A DNA stretch of 64,000 bases from Tigriopus japonicus (Eukaryota > Arthropoda > Copepoda > Harpacticoida > Harpacticidae), in NCBI GenBank assembly GCA_010645155.1, contig CM021320.1:3018535-3082534 (forward strand). The letters run 5' to 3'. The notes beneath the pieces are model-generated. The model saw only the letters and a list, made by a program, of their open reading frames with translations. It searched no databases and was not told the origin of the DNA. Within the stretch, counting starts at the first letter, position 1. Each line of letters starts with the position of its first letter. Both the position numbers and the translations under genes were made by a program. Below are positions 1-11,596 of the stretch, piece by piece.

Positions 1-180
1 TTGCAGGAAGTGATTTTTCATGCTTGCAATTGGCAACCAATAAAGGGGTTGAACATTGTTGTTGGGCCCAGTCTATGTAATGAGAGAGAATTCACTTTGG
101 GCTCCACGAAAACATGCATCGGACCTATTTGTGGGCCCGGGCCTAAAGGTTGCCGACCCCCTAGTCCCCCTAGCGTAGAA
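1..180. repeat. Decayed copy of the GGGCCC-rich hAT-type MITE
   Basis: The right part ends in GGTTGCCGACCCCC near 148-161 and is preceded by TGTGGGCCCGGGCC. Those are the same words that close the intact copy at 22634-22883. The left terminus is not recognisable, so this is a truncated or diverged copy running off the window edge. It also carries open frames on both strands that have no coding character. Confidence 0.5.
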
Positions 181-338
181 GCTTACCAAAGATGGCACTT
201 TGAAAAATTAAGCCAACCGAACGATTTTGGCAAAGCTGATTGGTTCTGGAACTATTGTCAACAATCAGCTATGTCAATCACAAAAGAGTTCAACAACAAC
301 CAACTCCTTGCAGTCTTACAAAGCTAAACGGTCTAAAA

Positions 339-1555
339 ATGGTGGGGTGCTCAGCGTTTGGTTGCAAAAATATCTCGTCAAGTGGGATGAAAATTCACAT
401 GTTTGCCTTTCCACGCGACCCTCGGCGTCGAAAATTGTGGGCAGGAGCTGTCAGGCGAAAGAATTGGTACCCAACCAACAATTCAAAACTCTGCCAGGTA
501 AGTATCGGCCCTAAATAGCCATGTAAGTGATTGATTGATTGACTGATAGAGCTAAGAGAAAAAGGTTGTTTTGCCGTCGAGCAGAAAATGTAGAGGGCTG
601 AAAACTGATTGATAATCATGAGATGATTATCTTATCCTGAGATTTTTCCTCTTTATAGGATCATTTTGAGGCATGTGCCTTCCTTCGACAAGACGAAAAT
701 CACATGTGGCGACTGAAGCCGGACGCGGTACCAACTATATTTGCTCATAAAAAGGCAACCAAAACACGTAAAAGCCCTCACCCAAGAGGGAGAAACATGA
801 AGGCACAAAAAGAGCGGATCATCAAAACCATAGGCATTGAACACTCTTACATAAGAAAATGGGAAGCGGTGAATCCATTGAATGAAGCTGGTCCGCTGAA
901 TAAAAATGATTCGCCCCGTGAAAATCCTCCAATAAATGAGCTTGGCACACTGATTGAGAACGTTCATATGAAGGAGGTGGCTCATACAACTGAAGTTGTT
1001 TCAATAGAATCTGAAAGTGGTCCAGAAAATGAAGCTGTTCAAATGGATGAGCTAGATCCACTTGCTGAGAAGTTTCAAATGAATGAGGTGGATCAAACAA
1101 CTGAAGTCCTTTCAATGAAATTTCAATTTGGTGATCATCTGAAAGAAGATGTTCCATTGAATGAAATTGATCCACTAAGTGAGGTTGATCCACTTAGTGA
1201 AGACAATATTCCGCTGCCTAGGGTCCAAATCCCTCTACCAGAAGAGATCCCGTCACCACCTTTGATCCCAACCCCTCCCCCTTTACTGATCTGTCTTCCC
1301 CCTTGTGAAGAATGCAAAAGCTTAAGATCGGAACTCATACTTCAAAGACTCAAGTATGATGCTTTGAGTAAGAAATACTCGAATTTTCGAAAAGCCCGAA
1401 TCTCAGAGAGGATGAAAGAATATCGACTTCGAAAAAGAACTGAAAGAGGTAGTGAAAACTTACGCGACTTAGTAGTAATCAAGAATTGTGTTCTTTCTTT
1501 TGTTGTTTCAACTGATAGATGCGAAATGAAACCTCGAGAACCTCTTGAAACCTGA
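339..1555 (+). CDS. THAP-domain zinc-finger protein (two exons)
   Basis: Exons are 339-497 and 659-1555 (phase 0, donor GTAAGT, acceptor TTTATAG), giving about 351 residues. Residues 1-80 form a C2CH THAP DNA-binding domain: MVGCSAFGC supplies the first two cysteines (C4, C9). FPRDPRRRKLW and a second Trp follow, then CQDHF supplies the C-x2-H pair across the exon junction, and the AVPTIF box ends the domain. All hallmark THAP positions are present. The start is the ATG immediately before the domain, as usual in the family. The rest is an acidic region with loose repeats of the type NEIDPLSE and HTTEVVSI, then a proline-rich stretch. It ends in a charged, probably coiled-coil segment (residues about 250-300) with a CEEC motif. 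THAP proteins bind DNA in a sequence-specific manner, act as transcription regulators, and share their fold with P-element transposase. Targets cannot be inferred. A further 3' exon is possible. Confidence 0.82.
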
Positions 1556-2891
1556 CCAAGGAAGATTCCAGTGGAATGACCATGCCAAAGGGAGAATGGA
1601 GTCCAACACAATTACCAGGCTCTTCAAGTTCGTAAGGTAAACTAGTGATCGTGAAAAAGTTTTTCAGTTTAATGGTTGAATCGTTCCCTAGTCTGTTTAT
1701 CCTTGGTTTTTCTGGGTTTCCTTCACGCTTAAAGTTTTCTGTTAAAATGTATGCTTCCTTAAATCTTGGTACTGTAGAAAGTGCGATGTGTTGCCTCATA
1801 AAATCCGTTCAATGGCGCACTTTATGACCGCACTCGTTTATTATGGTTAGGGCTGAGACACGGTTGCAAAATGCAGCTTGCACAAAAATAACAACTTTTG
1901 GCCATTTTAGTCAAATTTATCAACTTTTCGATTTTTTCGCAACAAACAACAACGTTTGGCTTTGTTTTGTCCTGATGACCTGAATTTTGCGAAATTCGGT
2001 TCGAATTTTGAATTTTTCAAATAACTAATGATTTTTTTTTTAAATTTTAGTTCAATTCTAAACTCTAATTTGGGCTGCGACTGAAGATTACGTACTTTCG
2101 TCCAGAATTGCCGCTTGTATTTGGCCAAATTTGACATTTTCATGTCAAAGAGTGTCAGAAAATAGCAACTTTTTTTAGAACTTTTGCCAACTTTGATATA
2201 GATATTTGTTCAATAGATTTGAAAAAATACAACATTTTTTTCCCATACCGAGAAATGAAACTCTTTTTAATGTTTCTTTACGTGTCTCATTTTCTAGTTA
2301 ATAAACTGACCATGTTATCAACCACGTGAAAGCAGAGGTATCTAAACGTAACATATAGATAGGTTCCACGGACCTAAATTATTTTATGTACGCTTAAATG
2401 GGAAAAAACTTGGATTCGTCAAAATGAGCTGAGCAACTCAGCAAAGCCAACAGCCTTGTGTTATTGTTAGCGGTATGACTTAAAACGCTCAGTTGAGCAA
2501 CCATTGTGCAGGTCCTATGGATAAGTAGACAACGAATTACTTCTTATTAAAAGTAAGTTCTTCTACAGTCTTTTTGAATCTAAGAATTAACCAAAAACGA
2601 AAAGAACAATTAGAGATTTAAAAGAATCAGAGGCGTCTTCAATGTCAATATTGAGTGATTCCTTTTTTTCTTGACCTATGATTACGTGAAAGTTTATCCA
2701 TTTGAATCGATCAATTTACTTTTCTAAATTTCAGATCAATCCTGGAAGGCGATGTTTGTCTCAAATGACCTATACGTTTTTGTTCGCCGCTTTGCAACGT
2801 CATCCACAGAATCATTATTAAATGAAACGGTGCATCGAAGTTTTACTTCATGAAATTTTCACAATTGTCAAAAGACAACAGTATTATCCAG
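1556..2891. other. Intergenic, AT-rich, no gene seen
   Basis: This gap lies between the convergent THAP gene and the minus-strand FAR1-like gene. Open frames here are short and T-rich. The only recognisable content is a dispersed repeat copy at 2397-2490 that recurs in an intron of the second MED25 gene. Confidence 0.5.
2397..2490. repeat. Dispersed repeat, copy 1 (matches 42891-42987)
   Basis: Shared words in the same order are AAAAAAC, GCTGAGCAACTCAGCA (GGCTGGCCAACTCAGCA in the other copy), AGCCAAC, TAGCGGTA and AAAACGC. Identity by eye is roughly three quarters. No terminal repeats were recognised, so the class is unknown. Confidence 0.5.
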
Positions 2892-4226
2892 TCAAGCAAT
2901 GTGTTTCCTTTTATACGTCCCCGATGAGTCACCTTTAACATTTTGCTTTGGCTTGCTCAATTTCATTTTGTTTTTAGCAATGTCATTGATTTCCATTAGT
3001 CTACCCAAAAGCTCGGTTTGATCATTGACATCGGCTTGTCGAACACGGTGTCCCAGTTCCACCAAAACCCTGGACAATTTTCTTTCAAATTCCTGAAAGA
3101 ACAAGAAAAAATTCTAACATAGTTGCACAACAAATAATAATTGTCCAACCCACCTGAGGAGTCAAAGGTTTCATTGATGGTGATGGAATAGCTTGATCGA
3201 ACTTTGAGATCTTGGAACTGGCAGCTAGTTCAATCCAATTAAAATCAATGATCGGCTTCGGGTCATCACTTTTCTTAGGTTGAGGAACACATTCAGGAAC
3301 CGGATTGATTGAAGACTCAACGCTCGTATAAGCTTTACTTGTTAGATCCTCATCATTGGTTGATGTTGAATCTAACAAGTCCGAATCTGTCAGGTCCAAC
3401 CAATTAAAGTCCGTAGTAGATTTGCCATCGGGACCCGATATGCATATAGAAGTTGGCTCAACTTCAATGGAAAATGGCAACACGATGGATTTCACGGGCA
3501 AAATGGGCGTTTCGTCTGATACCGATGCTATGGTTGGATCCAATTGTGAGGACGAATCGGGCGTTGAAGACTTGGTTGGAAGTTTGGTTTTCTTCAAGGC
3601 ATTCTCAAAATTGGTGAGATCTTGTAGGGTGACAAATTTGGCGTCCGAGTTATCGGAATCTGACGGGCGACAGTATTTATCTTTTATAACCGATTTGGGC
3701 ACACCCGCTTCCAAAAGTGACATGAGCAAGTTTTTGGTGACTTGAGATATTCGCCTCGATTTCCGTTCTACCGGATGTGAGTGTGTCAAGCATCCTCGGA
3801 GTTCAAAGAGGATTTCTTGATGAAAACAAAGTGTTTTCGCAACAAAATCCACGCAACTACATCGCATGACCTTTCTGAGTTTAAATCCAGCTTTACAACC
3901 ATGAGGGGTCAATCTCGATCGATTTCGTTTGACTTCAGAATTATTGGACTGATCTTTGGCGGCTCGTTTTTCGGGTTTTTCTCGATGTCGACAACTATAA
4001 ACGCCATAACCATTGCGAAACGTGACCGCTGTGAAGAGTTGATCGAGTTCTTGGGCTAGAATCCAATCTTTGGCCGCTTCTAAAGAGGGAAACTCTTGCT
4101 TGATCCAATCATGATCGTGGTTTTCGGAGCACATGGAATGTTTGCGATGACAATCATTTTTGGACGTGTGTATTGATAAGCCTCTGGAGGAAGAAAACAC
4201 CTTCCGACACGAGAAGCAATGCAGAT
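2892..4226 (-). CDS. C2HC finger plus FAR1/WRKY-GCM1-like zinc-module protein
   Basis: Two exons are clear: 4226-3154 and 3092-2892 (donor CAG/GTGGGT, acceptor TTTCAG, phase 0). A further upstream exon is implied, because the frame enters after an acceptor TTTTAG at 4227 without an ATG. The protein opens with a finger CFSC...H...CH. It continues with a FAR1-like pattern: an aromatic/acidic lead-in (FPSLEAAKDWI), GYGVYSCRHREK, a basic stretch, HGCKAGFKL, and finally LTHSHPVERKSRRIS. This gives the YxC...CxA...HxH ligand order of the WRKY-GCM1/FAR1/ZSWIM superfamily. The second half is a low-complexity acidic Ser/Thr region with two copies of DFNW(I/L), and the terminal exon looks helical. Such proteins are usually DNA-binding and often derived from Mutator-like transposases; no transposase catalytic core follows here. 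Function is unknown and the family assignment is by pattern only. Confidence 0.6.
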
Positions 4227-7147
4227 CTAAAAGGTGCCAAAATAATACAAAGATTTTCGACTAAAGAATCCCTATTCACTTAAAATTGTAGTATTTATTG
4301 CGATTTTGGCTTTAAAATCCAAACCATGCTAAAATTTGTTGGCATTCAAAATAAAAGCCTCCAAATAAAGAAGCATATCTAGTGCGAGGTTCAAAAATGA
4401 ACGAAAACAAGCTTCATAACCGAAGAATGGCTTTATTTTCTTTACATTTCTCCATTAGTGCTTCAAATTATGCACGAAAACATAAAAAACCATTGTTTTC
4501 TCGCATGAAAGGGCATTTTTGGGAGAACAAAATTATTTTGTTAATTTTGAAAGAACCAGTCCACCCAACACGTAAGAAATGCGAAAGAAAATGCTTTGAA
4601 TGATTTATTCGAATAAAAAAGATGACAGGTTAAATCCTCTTTATAATAAAAAAAAGAGACATAATTGTTGTTTATTGTTGTTGTTTCCCACCCTTACACC
4701 ATAGAAGGCAGATTGCTGGGTATTGGTTATTTTTTACATCGTTGGGTTAAGGTAATATAAGTAAAATGACAATAATGAGAAACATTAAAACCCGCCTTTT
4801 TTCGCAAAAAGAATATTTTAACATATAAAATCTACGTTTTCCAGAATTAAGTTATTTTAGTACACATTCAAAGTTTATTCATTGTTTTCATTAAAATAAA
4901 ATTTTGAATTTTTTTATTTGGAATTCAATTCATCGGTTTTGGAAAAAAGGGGCTCATCCAGGAAACTTACACATAATTGGCGATTTATTTTCTTGTCCTC
5001 GTAGAAGATTAAACGTCGTTCCGAAATTCCTCAACAGCTGACTTGTTCTCCAGGGTGATTATTAGACCGGGAATAAAAAAGTTTTCTTCCTGCAGAGAAG
5101 AAATTCCCAAAGGTTGGCGCAACTAACTCTCCTTTATTGCTAGTTTCAGCTGAGACCCAAACTGACCTACATCGCCAAACGTCTTAAATTTGTGCTCTCC
5201 AGGAAAAAAAACTTTTTTATTCTCGCTCTAGTGATTATCAAAAAGTTTTTGGACAAAACTAACTTTTTAAGGAAATAGTTGCCCCCAATAACATATGCTA
5301 TACTTTATTCTACACAATGCAAGGTATTATATTTAACCTTAGGATCTCAAGGATTTTTTCGTGGGATGTGTAGTTAATAATCTAAAACAGTAAAACGAAA
5401 ACAGAGATATCTTTTGCCACTTAAACTAACAAAGTATCCTAACACAAGATAAAAATTTTAACTTTCAAAAATAGTATCGTTGTAAAACTACAAAATACTC
5501 CTTTTAAGACAAATTTTCATTGGACAATTTAATTGAAGCTCCAAATGTTTGTTTGGAGTTAAGGTGTTCGTGTGTGAGTGTTTCTTAGGGCCAAACCAAA
5601 CAAATTCTAATATCATCATGAGTTAGCCTATTATAGAGTGTTTTTCATTTATGAAAATTCAACTTTGACTTTTGGGTGGCTTGGCCCGGCGATGTGTCTC
5701 TTTTTACGCTCCCAGTCGCAGATGTGCGAGGAAAAATACACCCCCCTTGATTGTGACCAATTCCAACAAGAGATCATCCGATACCATTTCATTAACAGTT
5801 CTCAATCTTTTGATATTGTCCTTAGTTAACAATTGACACACTTTTTACAATTTAATGGCATTTTGCCGTAAGTTGTTTTTGATTCGCTTCAAAATACGCA
5901 TCCAATGACGTCTTACTGACGAAAGAGAAAGACTTGGTCACCCTCTTAGGAGTACTTGTCATTTTTTAGCACACTTTTAGTGCTGCGGTATTAGAAAAGT
6001 AAGAACCAAAGCAACACTGTCTGGCGTGTTCTCTTCACCCCATGTAAAACAGTAGTCTAACATTCAATCCATTCTAAATCTTAATTCAGATTCAATATGC
6101 AACTGCTTCCGCCATTCATCCCACCATTCGCCACTGCAACAACCTTCTGAGATTGGAAAAGATTTTTTTTGGCATTTAATTGTTCCGCTTTTGGCATTCC
6201 ATGTGGGTAAAAGCTTGGCCAACCTGACTTCCCTTGTCCCGGTTTTTCATTGAAAATCTGAAGCGTACTCTAGTACATCATCACATTCTCGACATTTAAT
6301 CCTTTGACTCAGGTGATTATAGTACTTTCTGAATCTTTAAGCATAAGTTACTGGGTTCAAACCGTTCGACCTTTCAATTTATCGATTTATATTTTTTTGT
6401 CTAACTGTGTAAGGTTATCAAATCACGAGACAAGCAAGATTCATAGAAAAGAAGGGTGTGAGACGTTTTATTTGAGGAAGGTTATACTTAACGAACATCC
6501 ACGGCTTCTTAGGTCCCATTAAAGAGCAAAACACGCCCACTAGATTGAAAACGTTGGTGCCATGCCTTCGATTTATCATCCATCTCTGAATTGCCTACTT
6601 GGTTATCAGTCCAACGAGCAACCAGGCAAAAATGGGTGCGAATGGGTTGGTTGGTGGCATTCGTACAATACCTGACTTGCTGACCTACGTTTGTTACATT
6701 ATGACTTGAACGAAGGAGAATCTGAGGGCCACTGGGATCTTTCTAGAGGAAAGAAAGGTTTACGATTTTCTAGTTTTAGACAATTATTTTTTATTAAACT
6801 TGACAGTTTGAGATGGAAAATAGTTGCTATTGTAAACAAGGTTTTAGTTCACGAGGAAGATTGAGGTAGAGGAGTGAAATGCCCTTAGAGTAATGGAGCG
6901 GAGCCATCAACGGGATGAAGCATATTTTTCTGATCCTTCGCACATCAATGATTTCTCCAAGATGGTTGATGCTTTTAACGGTCAAGTGTTTTATCATGAA
7001 AATATTTATTATAATTGATTTCAAAAGCGAGGGTGGTATTCCATACCAAATGTAATGGAAAAAGCGAAAACCCAGCTGCCTAATGTAATGTTCTTGCATT
7101 TATACGACCTCTCTCCTCGGAAGCTACTCGGAAGTATTCACCAATAG
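4227..7147. other. Intergenic, no gene recognised
   Basis: This stretch is AT-rich with many homopolymers. It should contain the missing 5' exon and promoter of the minus-strand gene ending at 4226, but no convincing exon could be picked. One inverted repeat (5055-5241) is present. Open frames here have no family resemblance. Confidence 0.45.
5055..5241. repeat. Inverted repeat (arms about 45 bp), MITE-like
   Basis: The left arm 5055-5097 contains GGGAATAAAAAAGTTTTCTT. The right arm 5196-5241 carries the reverse complement of GAGAATAAAAAAGTTTTTTT with TGATAATCA outside it. The arms match over about 45 bp with a few differences and enclose about 100 bp. No target duplication was confirmed. 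Confidence 0.5.
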
Positions 7148-7429
7148 TTGACAAATAAATTAATTACCTTTCTTATACCGACCCTCGGTATCTTTTCGCC
7201 AAAACCACGGGTTGGTGTTGTAAATTGGACCCATCCGGAACAAGTGAACACGAAAAAGTTGAAGCGGGCTCAAAACATCGGAGTTGTGGAAAGACTTTTG
7301 GCAAAAATGAAAGAAAAAACTCATTTGAAGAACAACTTTGAAGCCCTATCTTTAAAAAATGATCCCTCAGATGCCTACTACTTTGTTTTACGGAAAATCC
7401 CTGTTTTTCCAAATAAATGGCATTGAATT
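7148..7429 (+). other. Unassigned open frame with coding-like composition
   Basis: An open frame of about 90 codons ends at TGA 7427-7429. Its middle part reads like real protein (PKPRVGVVNWTHPEQVN, then RLLAKMKEKTHLKNN, then NDPSDAYYFVL), with varied codons and no repeats. There is no ATG at its beginning, and the nearest plausible acceptor (AATAG) lies just upstream, so it could be a terminal exon or a gene remnant. I do not recognise the family. It lies 380 bp upstream of the cystatin gene on the same strand. Confidence 0.3.
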
Positions 7430-7812
7430 TTGAGATGTCATTATTTCAAATAGTTTTCACTTTTATATTTTGTATCTACTGAACTCATTTACTAATTCAA
7501 TTGATCTAATTCATTAACATTGCATTGTTTGCATTCTAAATTAAGAATTACAACTAGTGTGAATGAAATGTTTTCTCCCTGAAATCAATGTTTACTAAAG
7601 AAAGTAAAAAAGACATCTTGCATCACCTGGATGGTCCAGATATATTCTCTATTTAGCGTGTTCTCTTTGAAAGTTTAAAAAAACATGTGTTGGAGTCTCA
7701 CATAAGAGATACCGACCTGCTCAAACAAACTCATTGTACATCTAACACTTGTCTGTCAGTACTAAACATCAAATCATTTAATATCTTCTCCCCAGAATCT
7801 CAGAGATCTACC

Positions 7813-8177
7813 ATGATTTGTGGAGGTATGGGAACACCAAGCCCCGCCACCCCTGAAATCCAGGCGGTGTGTGACCAGGTCAAACCTCATATTGAGGAGA
7901 AACTGGGTCAGAAATTGGACAAATTTGAGGCCAAGTCGTTCACGTCCCAAGTAAGTTATGCTGCTCATTGGTGAATGGATAGGATACACGTTTCGTGATC
8001 CTGAAATGGCTTTTTTTCTTGGTCCAGGTTGTTGCTGGTTCCAACTACTTCGTCAAGATCCATGTGGGCGATGACAAATGCATTCATGCCCGGATTTACA
8101 AGGATCTTCAAAAGAATGTCAGTCTTCATAGCGTGCAACAAGACAAGGCTCATGAGGATGAGATCGCTTATTTCTGA
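7813..8177 (+). CDS. Stefin / cystatin-B-like cysteine protease inhibitor
   Basis: Exons are 7813-7950 and 8028-8177 (donor CAA/GTAAGT, acceptor GGTCCAG, phase 0), giving 95 residues. Type-1 cystatins are about 98 residues, so it is full length. The N-terminus MICGG resembles the stefin MxCG start that occupies the protease active-site cleft. The first inhibitory hairpin motif QVVAG (family QxVxG) is split by the intron, with Q as the last codon of exon 1. NYFVKIHVGDD follows, and the protein ends in DEIAYF, close to the DELTYF end of vertebrate cystatin B. There is no signal peptide or disulfide pattern, as expected for an intracellular stefin. Established role of the family: tight reversible inhibition of papain-like cathepsins. 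A CCCCAG acceptor-like site just upstream suggests a 5' UTR intron. Confidence 0.9.
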
Positions 8178-8930
8178 GCTAAGCATTTGAGGTTCACCAG
8201 CCGTAATGGCGTCATCGAAGCGTTGAAATACAAAATGTCCCTCCATTATCTCTCACTGTTTCATCTGAGAAATTTGTCTTCTTCCCTAGTTTCGAGCATT
8301 TAGGAATGAGGACATAGTAATGATGGGTTTTGTATATTTCAAACTCACAATGTTAAAGGAAGACGAGGTAATCCTTGGGATTTCGTTTCCCAAACAATCT
8401 TCAAGGCTTTGAAAATGTTTCAAAAAGGTTGTTTGGTCATTTTTAGAAAATAGGCTTCTACAAGGTAGTCCATAATTGCCTTAAAATGTCCCTTAGATTT
8501 TAGCACTAATTTATGACAAAAAATAGATGCCAAAGCGACTCTTTTGCAGATGCTACAGAAAAGGTAGAGGTGTTTGCCTAAGATTTTGTTTACTTCGTTT
8601 AAGCAATTTAGGCACTTTTAGGCTTTGTAATGTTGGGTCAAAGCAGGAAGGATTTTTTAAAAATAGAACGCGCGCGATTTGAGTGGGAGAGACGCCAGTG
8701 GATACAAAGATCATAGTGTCTAAACAAGTCAATCAATTTCACCAAGACTTGCTGCAAATATACCTTAAGACGTTTTCTTTCACTGATATTTCTTCTACAT
8801 TAGTGTGCCATTATTGTTACGAGTAATTCTTTGTTTGCCATGGGACACTAAATGTGGATGACCTTGTACAAGTTGAAAAGTTTTAAGATCCGTTTCGAAA
8901 GGACATATCCCCTTGACATTTTCATTTCAC
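8178..8930. other. 3' flank of the cystatin gene, no gene seen
   Basis: AT-rich sequence follows the cystatin stop codon. It probably includes the 3' UTR. No repeat pair or coding frame was recognised. Confidence 0.4.
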
Positions 8931-9205
8931 GGGGGGAGATGTGGTCAAGTGGATAAGGCACCTTCCTGTCAAGAGAGAGAGGTCTTGAGTTCGAATCTCC
9001 TCCCTGACCTCTCTGGGAAGGATAAGCCCTTTTTCACGACTACACATGGCGGACCGAAACGAAAAGGACAATGAACAACAGCCAAACGGAACTATTTGAA
9101 AGAAACGAAGATCCTCAAGGTCGACGAAGTGGGAGAAAGTGGACAAGACGCTTCGAATGGCGGCCAACACCGACTAAGAAATTCCAGACCTTCCACACAA
9201 TTACA
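8931..9205 (+). repeat. tRNA-derived SINE
   Basis: The head 8931-9006 has tRNA-like internal promoter words: an A-box region GTGGTCAAGTGGATAAGGCA and a B box GAGTTCGAATCTCC. The T and anticodon stems do not pair fully, so it is not a functional tRNA. An unrelated body follows, ending in an AT-rich tail near 9205. The GAGAGAGGTC and TTCGAATC words resemble the SINE at 16703-16948. Confidence 0.6.
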
Positions 9206-11266
9206 TAATTACCACAAATTACATAATATGTCCAATGATAAAAAATATCGCAACAAACATTATTATTATTTAGATTTTTGCCTGTCGTCCTTGTATATTC
9301 AATTATGCCTTTATGTACGATTAAGCAAATTTATCATAATGTTTATTGAAGTACTCTTACTTTAACTTGCCTATGGTACTTTCACATATCAAATGTCATT
9401 CAAAAAAAATTATCATTTCATTTTGTCATGGGGCATAAAATTTAGCATATTCTGGGCAATGACCTCCATATTTTTATTGGTTTCAAGTCAGGACAGATCC
9501 AAGGATCACTAAATAAATACCAGGATGCCTCGGCTATTGGCAAAATCCATCTTTGGAATTCTGTGTTAGACCAAGAATAGAGGTGGACTTTTCACGGCAC
9601 GGCAAAACTGGCCGGAGGTGACCCAAATCAAGTGAAAGGCAAGGATCGAATGCCAATTCAGCCGGAAATTTAGATCAGCCTCTTTGGTCTTCTGGCTAAT
9701 TTGGCTGGGCGAACTGCCAAAGATGAGGCCTCTTCTAGATTAAGGGTTGCTTGATGCAACTGTTGCAATGTTCAAAATGACTTTAAGATGCTCATTGATT
9801 GGCCCCAAGAGCAATAATTGGTTTGAAAGTTATACAAAGGTGACTTAACTTACTGTTTTGCCACACTTTAAGTCAGCTGGTCTGTCCTAATTTGTTGGTT
9901 CAAATATAATTAATCTTAAGAAGACAACGTGCCACAGGATCCCTGAAGAGAGAAGATGAAAATCAAAAATGGTGACCAAAACAGTCAGAATATTGTTAAG
10001 AACTTATTTTGCAACATATTGGACAAAACCTGTCAATGTAAAGTGTAATAAACTTTAAAGCCTTTTGTGAGTGTTCAAATAATTTTCTGAAAATAGGATC
10101 CAGAATGGCATAAGGTTTTTTCTTAGTTTTGATTAGAAGATCACATAATCCAGCCTTTCTTCAAACTTTCAAGACACCACAATTGAGGCTTGTCAAGTAA
10201 AAATCTGCTTGCTTTTTCGACTAATATCAATGAAGACCTTTCAAATAAAATCATTCAGACCGTAAGTGTCTTTCAATAGTCTTAAAACACTACACGATTG
10301 ATTTTGTGTGCAGTTTTTCTGATTTGCGGGAGACACCCTGAAGAAGGAAAACAAGCTCAGTTCTTTTAAGTCGTGCAACAAAGTTCATGTGGCTCATAAT
10401 TTATAACGAGTGTTTTAGTGTCTATTTTCCAATGCATCATCATTCCCTAATCAGTGTGTTTTGTTTAAAGTCTTGTAGTGTCTTAGAAAGCTCTCTAGGT
10501 GCTCAATGTTCTCATGAATATCAGAAGTGCGAGGCCGGCCTCTCAGAAAGCTAACTGAATGAAGGTAAGACGATTAAAACTTTTTTTGAGGATTATGATA
10601 AAGTTACTTAAAGTGTAAATATTATAAAAGTGTAGCCTGTGCAAAGGGATCTGTTCGTCTGAAGTCTCTTCATCGTTTGTGCAAATCCAGAGTAGCTCTA
10701 CTCTATTTCCGCGCCCTGTTGTCTTCCTTCACTCAGCTCTTGCTACTCTCGTTCGGTGTCGTCCTGCTTAAAAATGCCACGCAAATTCATCTTGAAAATG
10801 GATTAGGAACCATATTTCCCCCGGAAATTCTCCCCCGGACTAAAACGCGGAGTTTCATCACGCTCATTCAAGAAACAACTTGAACAACATTACGGCGTTT
10901 TTTTTTTGAGCTTATCTGTTACCCGGCTTGAACAATTTACATAGATTTTGCTTATCCACGCCTTATCCTGAACTTAATTAAGACATGGCAATATTTATTG
11001 CTTATTAGAAATCGAGTTTTTTATGGGTTGTCACCTTGGCATAAATTCATGTTCTAGAATTGATGGTTTCATCTTCGAATTTCTTTTATTGTACGATCGT
11101 GTCATTGATTTCAGGACAATCTAAGTATGGGTAAGAGTTGTTCAAGTAGTTTTAAGTAGTGAATTTGCGCGTGGGTTAAGGTCCATATGCCACAAGATAG
11201 ACTTGCACCTTATAATTATAATTGATATTGATGCAAACAAGTTGAAAATCTAGATTTCAGACCTAA
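9206..11266. other. Intergenic, no gene recognised
   Basis: AT-rich sequence with only short open frames. Nothing in it resembles a gene family, RNA gene or bounded transposon by eye. Confidence 0.4.
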
Positions 11267-11347
11267 GGAGGCATTACAAGTTTAGTGTTTTGCTTGAAAA
11301 ATGCATTTTGTCATTCAAATATTTCAAAAGTGTATCCCAAACCGTTG
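11267..11347. repeat. Dispersed repeat A, copy 1 (direct match at 15282-15362)
   Basis: Shared core words are GGCATTACAAGTTTAGTG, TTTTGCTTGA, ATGCATTTTGT and GTGTATCCCAAACCGTTG. The two copies match over about 80 bp with a handful of differences and lie in the same orientation. Confidence 0.75.
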
Positions 11348-11403
11348 TCTGAAAATCATTTTATTTAAACTTAAGAATACTATGAGCTAGCATAAATACT
11401 ATA

Positions 11404-11510
11404 ATGTATAAGGAAGCCAGAGTGGCCGTGCGTACTAATGCGTTCCTATTAGAGCCGAGGGTAAAAAAAAGTGCTTCCCCAGACGGCGTACGTCCGAATC
11501 CTGTTGGTAT
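11404..11510 (+). repeat. Possible tRNA-like (SINE head) sequence
   Basis: GCCAGAGTGGCCGTGCG resembles a class II tRNA D-arm/A box, and GTCCGAATCC resembles a B box, spaced about 85 bp apart. A run of A inside and poor stem pairing argue against a functional tRNA. It directly abuts dispersed repeat B at 11511. Confidence 0.3.
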
Positions 11511-11596
11511 GAGCCCTATATTTCTAACAAATCTTCGAAAACAAACTTTTCAGCGTTGCCAAAATCGGGTATCATCATGCCAGTTTTAAAGGTCAA
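11511..11596. repeat. Dispersed repeat B, copy 1 (inverted match at 14380-14464)
   Basis: The block runs from CCCTATATTTCTAACAAATC through CAGCGTTGCCAAAATCGGGT to TTTTAAAGGTCAA. Its reverse complement occurs at 14380-14464 with only about three differences over some 82 bp, which implies recent activity or conservation. Confidence 0.8.

Noticed and set aside
704..1555. Gene starting at the ATG at 704
   Set aside because: The frame continues upstream without a stop to an acceptor at 659 and completes the THAP domain when joined to 339-497, so 704 is an internal Met.
8931..9006. A functional tRNA gene
   Set aside because: A- and B-box words are present, but the T and anticodon stems do not pair properly, and an attached non-tRNA body indicates a SINE.
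11404..11510. A class II (Ser/Leu/Sec-like) tRNA gene
   Set aside because: It has poor stem pairing and an internal A run, and it is fused to a dispersed repeat. It is kept only as a low-confidence SINE-like head.
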